This document shows, piece by piece, positions 1 through 7,862 of a stretch of DNA of 39,455 nucleotides. Each line of letters starts with the position of its first letter. Within the stretch, counting starts at the first letter, position 1. The notes below the pieces were generated by a model. That model saw only the letters and a list, made by a program, of their open reading frames with translations. It was not told where the DNA came from and ran no database searches. Made by a program: the position numbers and the translations under genes. This DNA is from Pyxidicoccus fallax (GTDB lineage Bacteria; Myxococcota; Myxococcia; Myxococcales; Myxococcaceae): assembly GCF_012933655.1 (NCBI RefSeq), contig NZ_JABBJJ010000085.1:1-39455 (forward strand). Reading direction: 5' to 3'.

Positions 1-19
1 AGGTGTGTATAAGAGACAG
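1..19 (+). other. Residual Tn5/Nextera mosaic-end adapter sequence at contig edge
   Basis: The first 19 bases read AGGTGTGTATAAGAGACAG. The 19-bp mosaic end used in Tn5 tagmentation libraries is AGATGTGTATAAGAGACAG, so 18 of 19 positions agree. The match sits flush with the window edge, and the gspD reading frame runs through it with the unlikely residues LSLIHT. Genome sequence should start at base 20. This is a library artefact, not a biological transposon end. Confidence 0.93.
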
Positions 20-1141
20 GGGCGTGCGCGGGCGGTTGGCGGTGCCCTGCGCCAGCGCCTGCAGCGTGCTGGCCAGCTCCTCGGCGTTGGCGTGCTCGAG
101 GTTGTAGACGTTGATGCGGTTGCCGCTGGTGGTGGGGATGTCCAGCTGGGACACCAGCTCCTGGATGCGGCCGAAGGCGGCGGGGCTGGCGACGATGATG
201 AGCTTGTTGGTGCGCTCGTCCGGGATGATTTGCGACAGCGTCACCGGGCCGTTGGAGCCCTCCTGGCCGGGCTGCGCGCCGCCCTGGATGGCGACCGCCT
301 CACCGGGCGAGACGGGGGCGGCGTTGCTCTGGAAGCCGCCGGGGCGCTGGCCGGGGCGGGCGCCCTTGGACTCGAAGAGGCGCTGCACGGTGTTGGCCAC
401 GTCCTGGGCGGTGGCGTACTGGACCTGGATGACGCGCAGCTCGTCGCTGGCGGAGCGGCTGTCGAGCTGGTCGATGATGCGCTCGAGGCGGTGGATGTTG
501 GAGCCCACGTCGTTGACGATGATGGTGTCCGGCGGGTACGGAATCGTGTCGCCGTCCTTGGACACGAGCTGCTGGAGCACGCCGCGCAGGGGCTCGACTT
601 CCACGTTCTTGATGCGGAACAGCTTCGTCACCATCTGCTCGTTGGTGGTGTAGGGCTGCCCCTCCTCGACGATGGTGGGGATGGGGTTCTGCTTCGCCGA
701 GCGCTTGTCGACAATCTTCAGGAAGCGGCCGTGCTGGTAGACGGACAGGCCGTTGGCGTCGAGCGCGGCGAGGAAGGCGGAGTAGAAGGCATCCGCGTTG
801 ACCTCCACGCGGCCATTCTCCGGGCCGATGATGGAGATCTTCCCGCGCACGTTCTCCGGGAGGATGAAGGTGCGGCAGGTGGCGTCCGCCACCGTCTGGA
901 CGAGCTTCTCGATCTCCACCTTGTCGAAGTAGATGCCGTAGCGGGCGTTGCGGCGGGCCTCCTCGCACGTGGGCGTGCGGCGGGGACCCTGGTTGGCTTC
1001 CTCGGCGCCGTTGCCGGCCTGAGGGGAGATCGTCCGCTCACCCGGCGTGTTGGAGCCGGGCGGCGGGGGGCGACGCTGGGCCAGCGCGGGGACGGCGAGC
1101 GCGAGGCACAGGCAGAGCATCCAGGACGAGAGCGTCTTCAT
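2..1141 (-). CDS. gspD: Type II secretion secretin GspD, N-terminal part (runs off the contig)
   Basis: GspD forms the outer-membrane channel of the type II secretion system. The frame opens at the ATG at 1141 with a signal peptide (KTLSSWMLCLCLALAVPALA), then a Pro/Gly linker. An N0 domain covers roughly residues 65-160 (YGIYFDKVEIEKLVQTVAD). Two or three ring-building N domains follow, each ending in the typical pattern seen in TIIVNDVGSNIHRLERIIDQ and in NKLIIVASPAAFGRIQELV. The N3 domain (INVYNLEHANAEELASTLQA) is cut by the contig edge and the secretin barrel is absent. Only about 374 residues, down to base 20, are genomic; the last six codons are adapter. It starts 25 nt after the gspC stop and shows no purine-rich ribosome site, so translational coupling to gspC is likely. 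The frame has no stop inside the window. Confidence 0.9.
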   Translation of the reverse strand, partial: MKTLSSWMLCLCLALAVPALAQRRPPPPGSNTPGERTISPQAGNGAEEANQGPRRTPTCEEARRNARYGIYFDKVEIEKLVQTVADATCRTFILPENVRGKISIIGPENGRVEVNADAFYSAFLAALDANGLSVYQHGRFLKIVDKRSAKQNPIPTIVEEGQPYTTNEQMVTKLFRIKNVEVEPLRGVLQQLVSKDGDTIPYPPDTIIVNDVGSNIHRLERIIDQLDSRSASDELRVIQVQYATAQDVANTVQRLFESKGARPGQRPGGFQSNAAPVSPGEAVAIQGGAQPGQEGSNGPVTLSQIIPDERTNKLIIVASPAAFGRIQELVSQLDIPTTSGNRINVYNLEHANAEELASTLQALAQGTANRPRTPLSLIHT

Positions 1142-1166
1142 GGAGGAGCGGGCGCTTCGGGGGTGA

Positions 1167-2078
1167 TTAACGGACGTTGTACGACTTGCGGATCGGCGCT
1201 CCGTTGCGCTCGATCTCGATTTCGATACGGGAGGCGTCCTTCATCTTCGAGTAGATCTCCAGCGCCTTCTCGGGGCTGTTCATCTCGAAGCCGTTGATGC
1301 GGCGGATGACATCGCCGTTCTGGACACCAATCTTGGAGTAGATGGAGTTGGGCCGGATGGAGAAGAGCTTGAAGCCCACGGCCTGACCATCCTTGAAGGC
1401 GGGGACGATGCGCGCCTGCATGGCCACGTCGTTGAGGTTGTTGAGCGTCTTGTCGATCTCCGCGCGCGGGACTTCGTACTCGTTGTCGTTGATGGCGCGG
1501 ATGCCGCTGGCGTCGCTCGGCGGCGGGGGCGCGGTGTTGGCCTGCGCCACCGGCGGCGAGGGCGGCACGAAGGCGCCATCACCCGGCTGCCCGTCGATGA
1601 ACTCGCGGCGGCCGTTGTTGAGGATGATGACGCGCTCGCGCTCGATTTCCTGCACGGTGGCGCCCTGGAGGCTGTTGCCAATCATGTAGGTCTGCGAGCG
1701 CTGCGTCACCATGTCCTGGATGGACGCGAAGGACCATTCCGGGTTGGCGGCGACGAGCGTGCCCAGGAGCTTCACCCGCAGGCCGCTCTTCACCGGCGGC
1801 GCGTTGGGGTCCACCTGCGGCGTCTCGGGCTCGCGCACCGCGACCTCGGGCTCGGGAAGCTTGATGCCCGTGAGGCGGGAGAGCCGGTTCATGTCCAGGC
1901 TCGCCAGCGCCGTCTCCGCCCGGCGCGGCTGCGACGGCGAGCGCGCGGCCGTTCCCGAGGGAACCGGCGAGATGGCGGACTCTACGAACAGGTTCACCGT
2001 GCGCGCCGCCAGCAGGGCCACGAGCAGGACGAACAGCAGATTCACGGTCCAGAAGTATTTTCGAAAGAAGGTTTCCAT
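1167..2078 (-). CDS. gspC: Type II secretion inner-membrane protein GspC (PDZ type)
   Basis: GspC is the inner-membrane component that contacts the GspD N0 domain across the periplasm and helps select substrates. The 303-residue frame starts at METFFRKYF. It has one membrane anchor near residues 10-27 (NLLFVLLVALLAARTVNLF). A Pro-rich linker and an HR-like periplasmic domain follow (VKLLGTLVAANPEWSFASI, then ERVIILNNGRREFIDG). The C-terminal PDZ domain spans about residues 215-303 (FKLFSIRPNSIYSKIGVQNG, DVIRRINGFEM). A start 26 codons upstream is possible, but it would put a polar stretch before the anchor and would lie upstream of the predicted transcription start. GGAAG precedes the chosen ATG. 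gspD follows after 25 nt, so the two are an operon. Confidence 0.92.
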   Translation of the reverse strand: METFFRKYFWTVNLLFVLLVALLAARTVNLFVESAISPVPSGTAARSPSQPRRAETALASLDMNRLSRLTGIKLPEPEVAVREPETPQVDPNAPPVKSGLRVKLLGTLVAANPEWSFASIQDMVTQRSQTYMIGNSLQGATVQEIERERVIILNNGRREFIDGQPGDGAFVPPSPPVAQANTAPPPPSDASGIRAINDNEYEVPRAEIDKTLNNLNDVAMQARIVPAFKDGQAVGFKLFSIRPNSIYSKIGVQNGDVIRRINGFEMNSPEKALEIYSKMKDASRIEIEIERNGAPIRKSYNVR

Positions 2079-2110
2079 CACGCTTCCGGGAGAAAGCCGG
2101 GCTCGGGTTG

Positions 2111-2126
2111 AGCAAGTCAGGTGCCA
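2111..2126 (-). promoter_or_regulatory. Sigma-54 (RpoN) promoter for gspCD
   Basis: Read on the minus strand the site is TGGCACCTGACTTGCT. It matches the -24/-12 consensus TGGCAC-N5-TTGCW at every fixed position, with GG and GC ten bases apart. The predicted transcript would start near 2100, about 22 nt before the gspC ATG. The gene just upstream encodes a sigma-54 activator with an intact GAFTGA loop, which supports the call. Confidence 0.85.
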
Positions 2127-2176
2127 CTCCGCGCCAGGCAGCCAATCCGGGCCCAACTGGCCAAGCGCGCGTAATT

Positions 2177-2205
2177 ATTCCGGAATGGCCGGCGTCGGCG
2201 GCCAT
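2177..2205. promoter_or_regulatory. Candidate enhancer: two inverted repeats upstream of the sigma-54 promoter
   Basis: ATTCCGGAAT at 2177-2186 is a perfect 10-bp palindrome. Overlapping it, ATGGCCG at 2185-2191 and CGGCCAT at 2199-2205 form a 7-bp inverted repeat with a 7-nt spacer. Both lie about 50-95 bp upstream of the -24/-12 element, where enhancer-binding proteins usually bind as dimers. Which protein binds is inferred from position only. Confidence 0.4.
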
Positions 2206-2272
2206 GGGAGCGGCCCGCGAAACCCCGCCGGACAAAATGTCAAAAGGGGGCGGGGGCCGGTGTGACGCCCTG

Positions 2273-3679
<1,407 letters not shown>

Positions 3680-3727
3680 GGCGTGCGAATGCTCTCCTGG
3701 GGCACCGCGCCGTTGCAAACGGCGTTC

Positions 3728-4738
3728 CTACGCGTGCTCCTCGTCCGGCTCCAGCGGGCCGCCGCCCATGCGGCCGATGTCCTCGCGCTTCACCTTGTCC
3801 ACGTTGAACTTGCGGGCGCTGGCGAGCATCCGGTCGAGGGTGGCGTCGAAGTCCGGCTTCCCGCCGTCCTTGCGGAAGCGCAGGAAGTTGATGCGGGCGA
3901 CGACGAAGTTCTTGAGGTAGGGGCTCTGCAGGCCCCGCTCCTTGAGGGTGTTGACGACACCCACCACGGCGTCATCCAGCTCCAGCAGCCGGTCCGCGCG
4001 GGCCTCGCGCACGCGCAGGGCGTCCGCCAGGGGCACGGCCATGAAGTCCTCCACCACCTTGACGAAGGGGTGGTAGGCGCCCGCGGAGAAGCGGGGCCGC
4101 TTCTCGTAGGCGGCGCCGAGCGTGACGAAGGAGGGCTCCTCGAAGAGGTGGGCGAAGGCCGCCTCGTTTCCCTGCCGGTCCGCGCCCACGAGGCCGCGGT
4201 ACATGCGGATGACCTCCAGGGAGCGCTCCTTCAGGTTGTGAGCCTTCTCCGTGTTGAGGGCGAGGATTTGATAGGCCACGTCCTCGTCCGGCAGCACCAG
4301 GGCGACGATGGACTTCGCCCCCAGCAGCTTGCTGGCGTGCAGGCGGTGGTTGCCGTTGGGCGTCCAGTACCTGCCGTCCTTGCGCACGGCGATGACGGGG
4401 TCCAGGAAGCGGTCCAGCCGCTCCATGGCGCTGGCCAGCCGCTTCACGTGGGGCTCGGACAAGTCCCGCTGGTAGGGGGTGGGCTCCACCTTGTCGATGG
4501 GGAGCACGGCGAAGATGACGGGGTGGCCGCCCAGCGGCTCACGGTAGACGCCGAGCACCTCGCCGCCGTCGGTGCGCACCGCCTCGAGCAGCTCGGTGGG
4601 GTACTCCACCGAGTCGCTGGCCACCTCCGCGGGGGAGAGGCCCTTCGACTTCGGTTCCGCCTTCTTGCGGCGCGGCTTGCGCGCCGTCGTCGTCTTCTTC
4701 GCCGCGGGAGACTTGCGTGCGGACTTCGCTGCTGCCAT
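3728..4738 (-). CDS. ParB/sulfiredoxin-fold domain protein with Lys/Ala-rich tail
   Basis: This 336-residue cytoplasmic protein starts with a basic, Ala/Lys-rich segment (AAAKSARKSPAAKKTTTARK) that resembles histone-H1-like or DNA-binding tails. A ParB/Srx-type N-terminal domain follows at about residues 75-150: IDKVEPTPYQRDLSEPHVKR, then NGNHRLHASKLLGA in place of the usual GERR box, then the beta-strand VALVLPDEDVAYQILALNTE. The rest is helical and unassigned. There is no ParB helix-turn-helix DNA-reading domain and no parA neighbour, so this is not a chromosome-partition ParB. It lies between pmbA (101 nt upstream) and the sigma-54 regulator (48 nt downstream), on the same strand. The fold call is moderately sure; the function is unknown. 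Confidence 0.75.
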   Translation of the reverse strand: MAAAKSARKSPAAKKTTTARKPRRKKAEPKSKGLSPAEVASDSVEYPTELLEAVRTDGGEVLGVYREPLGGHPVIFAVLPIDKVEPTPYQRDLSEPHVKRLASAMERLDRFLDPVIAVRKDGRYWTPNGNHRLHASKLLGAKSIVALVLPDEDVAYQILALNTEKAHNLKERSLEVIRMYRGLVGADRQGNEAAFAHLFEEPSFVTLGAAYEKRPRFSAGAYHPFVKVVEDFMAVPLADALRVREARADRLLELDDAVVGVVNTLKERGLQSPYLKNFVVARINFLRFRKDGGKPDFDATLDRMLASARKFNVDKVKREDIGRMGGGPLEPDEEHA

Positions 4739-4777
4739 GGGCCGGGCCCTCCTGCGCTGTTCCTATGGGTTGTACCC

Positions 4778-4803
4778 GGGGCCGCTGACATGAACACGGC
4801 CCC
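4778..4803 (-). terminator. GC-rich hairpin after pmbA, possible terminator
   Basis: GGGGCCG at 4778-4784 pairs with CGGCCCC at 4797-4803 around a 12-nt loop. It lies between the pmbA stop and the next gene. No U-run follows, so it may be a weak or factor-assisted terminator, or a leader structure for the ParB-like gene. Confidence 0.35.
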
Positions 4804-4839
4804 GCGTAGGTCCACGCTAGGGTGACTCGGAGGGTAGGG

Positions 4840-6186
4840 CTACTCTCCCGAGACGGTGAGCTGCCGGAAGCGGACAGTGGGCGCGCCCACCGAGCCGCCG
4901 CGGAACTGCAAGTCGCTCCCGATGCCGTCCAGGTCCTTCAGCATCCGCAGGAGGTTGCCGGCCACGGTGACTTCCTGGACCGGGTAGGTCAGCTCGCCCT
5001 TCTCAATCCAGATGCCGTTGGCGCCGGCGGACAGCTCGCCCGTCACCCGGTCCGCGCCATGGCCGAGCAGGGCCGTCACGTACAGGCCGCTGTCCACGTC
5101 CTTCAGCAGCTCCTGTGGCGACTTCGTGCCCGGCTCCAGGTAGAGGTTGGTGGTGCCGATGGAGGGCAGGGCGTTGTAGGAGCGCGACGCGTTGCCGGTG
5201 GTGCGCGCCTTCGCCTTGCGGGCGGTGAAGGCGTCGTAGAGGAAGCCCGACATCACGCCCTTGTCGAGGATGGGGGTGCGCCGCGTGGGCACGCCCTCGC
5301 CGTCGAAGGGCGCGGTGGCGAGGCCTCGGGGCAAGAGGCCGTCATCCACCAGCGTGACGTGCTCGCCCGCCAGCCGCTTGCCCTTGAGCGGGGCCAGCAC
5401 GCTGGCCTTCTGGTAGACGGCGTTGCCGTCCGCCGCGCTGGCCAGGTCCGACACGAAGGACGCGGCCACCAGCGGATCGAAAATGACCGGCACCTGCTGC
5501 GTCTTCACCCGCTTCGCGCCCAGCATGCGCACCGCGCGGCGCGCCGCCTCGCGGCCCACGGACTCGGGGGCCTCCAGGTCGTCGAGGAAGCGCTTGTAGT
5601 CCAGCCAGTAGCCCGTCTGCAGGCCCTGCCCGTCGGACGCCACCGGCATGGCATAGACGTACACGTACGTGCCGGAGTAGGCGCCGCTCAGCCCCTCGGT
5701 GGAGGCGACATAGACCTCGGAGACGAAGTCACCCGCGCCCACCGCGTTGAAGGCGATGATGCGCGGGTCCTCCGCCTTGCCGGCCTTCTCCGCCTCCAGC
5801 GCGGCCTTCAGCTTCCAATCGCCGGGCAGCTCCGCCACCTTCGTGTCGAAGAGCAGTCCGGTGTCCGCGTAGCGGCCCAGCTCCTTGCCGGAGGGCAGGC
5901 CGTTGAGCTTGTTGGGCGCGGCGGCGCCCGCCAGCTTCACTGCCTGGTCGATGATGTGGTCCAGGGCGGCGGGCTCGAAGTCGGACGTGTAGGCGAAGCC
6001 CAGCCGGTCCTTCACGAGCACGCGCACGCCCACGCCCTTGCTGGTGGACTGGGTGAGGTCCTCAATCTGGCCCTGGTGCACGCGCACGCTGCTCTGGCGG
6101 CCCACCTCCAGGAAGGCCTCCGCCTGCTGGGCGCCCTTCTTCTTCGCGCGCTGAACGATTTTCTTCGCGAGCTGCTGGTAGTCCAC
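4840..6186 (-). CDS. pmbA: TldE/PmbA-type partner subunit of the TldD metalloprotease
   Basis: TldE (PmbA) is the non-catalytic partner that joins TldD in a heterodimeric protease. The complex degrades unfolded peptides and, in some bacteria, trims leader peptides of modified peptides or antitoxins. The 448-residue length fits the family. Typical segments are QAEAFLEVGRQSSVRVHQGQ near the N-terminus, KGVGVRVLVKDRLGFAYTSD, a central PVIFDPLVAASFVSDLASA, and the C-terminal ELSAGANGIWIEKGELTYP. The TldD-type HExxxH motif is absent, as expected for TldE. I choose the GTG at 6186 (VDYQQLAKKIV): GGGAG lies about 8 nt upstream, and the 37 codons further upstream are non-homologous and overlap tldD. 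It starts 17 nt after the tldD stop, so the two are co-transcribed. Confidence 0.92.
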   Translation of the reverse strand: MDYQQLAKKIVQRAKKKGAQQAEAFLEVGRQSSVRVHQGQIEDLTQSTSKGVGVRVLVKDRLGFAYTSDFEPAALDHIIDQAVKLAGAAAPNKLNGLPSGKELGRYADTGLLFDTKVAELPGDWKLKAALEAEKAGKAEDPRIIAFNAVGAGDFVSEVYVASTEGLSGAYSGTYVYVYAMPVASDGQGLQTGYWLDYKRFLDDLEAPESVGREAARRAVRMLGAKRVKTQQVPVIFDPLVAASFVSDLASAADGNAVYQKASVLAPLKGKRLAGEHVTLVDDGLLPRGLATAPFDGEGVPTRRTPILDKGVMSGFLYDAFTARKAKARTTGNASRSYNALPSIGTTNLYLEPGTKSPQELLKDVDSGLYVTALLGHGADRVTGELSAGANGIWIEKGELTYPVQEVTVAGNLLRMLKDLDGIGSDLQFRGGSVGAPTVRFRQLTVSGE

Positions 6187-6203
6187 GGTTGGCGCTCCCT
6201 CTC

Positions 6204-7688
6204 TCAGGCGACCTTGGTTCCGCCGACGGTGACGTTGTCGATGCGCACCGTGGGCAGGCCCACGCCCACCGGCATGCTCTGCCCGTTCTTCCCGCACACG
6301 CCCATGCCCGGGTCCGGCATCGGGTCGCAGCCCACGCGCGACACGTTCTTCAGCGCCTCCGGCCCCACGCCGATGAGGGTGGCGCCCTTCACCGGGCGGC
6401 CCAGCTTGCCGTCTTCAATCTGGTACGCCTCGCTCACCTCGAAGACGAAGTTGCCGTTGGTGATGTCCACCTGGCCGCCGCCGAAGGTGGCGCAGTACAG
6501 GCCGCGCTTCACCTCCTTGAGGATGTCCTCGGGGGCGTGGTCGCCCGGGGCGAGGAAGGTGTTCGTCATGCGCGGCAGGGGCAGGTGCTTGAAGGACTCG
6601 CGCCGCCCGCTGCCGGTGGAGCGCTGGCCCATCAACTGCGCGTTGAGGCTGTCGTAGAGGTAGCCCTTGAGGATGCCGTTCTCGATGAGGACCTTGCGCT
6701 CACCGGGGTTGCCCTCGTCGTCGATGTTGATGGAGCCGCGGCCGCTGGACACGGTGCCGTCGTCGATGACGGTGACCAGGTCGGACGCCACCTTCTCGCC
6801 CAGCTTGCCGGCGTACAGCGACGTGCCCTTGCGGATGAAGTCCGCCTCCAGGCCGTGCCCCACCGCCTCGTGCAGGAGGATGCCGCTCCAGCCCGGGGCC
6901 AGCACCACCGTCTGCGGGCCGGCCACGCACTCCACCGCGCCCAGCGTGGCCACCGCCTGCCGCGCCGCCTCGCGGGCCACGCCTTCCGGCGGGAAGGTGT
7001 CCCAGTGCGAGAAGGGCACCCGGCCGCCGCCGCCGTACATGCCCGTGCGCTGCTCGCCGCCCTTGCCCTGGGCCACCACTGTCACCGACAGCCGGCCCAG
7101 GTCCTGGACGTCCTCGGTGTAGCGCCCGTGCGTGTTGGCCACGGCGATGCGGCGCGTCTGGTCCACGTACGCGGCGTTGACCTGCTTCACGCGCGCGTCG
7201 AACGCGCGGGCGGCCTTGTCCGCGCGAGTCAGCAGCGCCGTCTTCAGCGCCACGTCCACGTCCATCAGCGGGGTGGCGACATGGTAGTGGCTGGGCACCG
7301 CGGCGCGGCGCACCGGGAAGCTCTTCTCGGCGCCGCCCCCCTGGGCAATCATCGCCGCGGTGGACGCCGCGCGCAGCAGCGCCGGCTCCTCCCAGTCGTC
7401 GGAGAAGGCGTAGCCCACCTTGCCGGCGGAGATGACCCGCACGCCCACGCCCTGCACCAGGCCCACCTGCGCGCTCTTGATGCGGGACTCCTCCAGGCGC
7501 ACCGCCGTGGTGAGCGTGCGCTCCACGTACACCTCGGCGAAGTCGCCGCCTCGCTCCATGGCCACGGCCAGCAGGCGCTCGATGAGCGGCTGGGGGAGCA
7601 GCGGGGCGGCCGAGGCCACCCGGGTCATCATCGGGGGCACGAGCTGCGAGGTGGGGGCGCGCCGCGGGGACGCAGAGGCTCGGGGCAT
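6204..7688 (-). CDS. tldD: Metalloprotease TldD
   Basis: This is the catalytic subunit of the TldD/TldE protease. The 494-residue frame carries the zinc motif HEAVGH (H273, E274, H278; HExxxH) within ILLHEAVGHGLEADF. It also has the late Cys in GVCGKNGQ (C465), which serves as the third metal ligand in this family. Other family landmarks are DFAEVYVERTLTTAVRLEES, GVGVRVISAGKVGYAFSDDW, TVIDDGTVSSGRGS and the ending TVRIDNVTVGG. An ATG at 7688 with AGGGAG about 10 nt upstream sets the start; the open frame continues far upstream but is spurious. pmbA follows after 17 nt. The gene is divergent from the FHA gene. No precursor peptide of a modified-peptide system is evident beside it. Confidence 0.94.
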   Translation of the reverse strand: MPRASASPRRAPTSQLVPPMMTRVASAAPLLPQPLIERLLAVAMERGGDFAEVYVERTLTTAVRLEESRIKSAQVGLVQGVGVRVISAGKVGYAFSDDWEEPALLRAASTAAMIAQGGGAEKSFPVRRAAVPSHYHVATPLMDVDVALKTALLTRADKAARAFDARVKQVNAAYVDQTRRIAVANTHGRYTEDVQDLGRLSVTVVAQGKGGEQRTGMYGGGGRVPFSHWDTFPPEGVAREAARQAVATLGAVECVAGPQTVVLAPGWSGILLHEAVGHGLEADFIRKGTSLYAGKLGEKVASDLVTVIDDGTVSSGRGSINIDDEGNPGERKVLIENGILKGYLYDSLNAQLMGQRSTGSGRRESFKHLPLPRMTNTFLAPGDHAPEDILKEVKRGLYCATFGGGQVDITNGNFVFEVSEAYQIEDGKLGRPVKGATLIGVGPEALKNVSRVGCDPMPDPGMGVCGKNGQSMPVGVGLPTVRIDNVTVGGTKVA

Positions 7689-7730
7689 ATTTCGGGACTC
7701 CCTCAGTGAAGCCGTTGGGGTGTGGGCACC

Positions 7731-7759
7731 TACATAGGAGGCGGCGCCGCCGGGAGCAA
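7731..7759 (-). promoter_or_regulatory. Weak sigma-70-like promoter for tldD-pmbA
   Basis: On the minus strand TTGCTC (7754-7759) and TATGTA (7731-7736) are 17 bp apart. Each matches three of six consensus bases. The predicted leader is about 35-40 nt. The spacing is right but the boxes are weak. Confidence 0.3.
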
Positions 7760-7862
7760 CGCTCGAAGAGCCCCAGCATTTCCCGATGATCCGGTTGTCG
7801 CATTCCCACCGTGGGGTCGGCGCTCTAAGATGCCGGCCGTTTCGAGACTGGAAAACCACCCC

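Noticed and set aside
1-19. End of an insertion sequence or transposon
   Set aside because: The match is to the engineered mosaic end used in library preparation, at the contig edge, with no transposase.
3728-4738. Chromosome or plasmid partition locus (parB/parS/origin)
   Set aside because: There is no parA, no helix-turn-helix, no parS-like 16-mer noticed nearby and no DnaA-box cluster.
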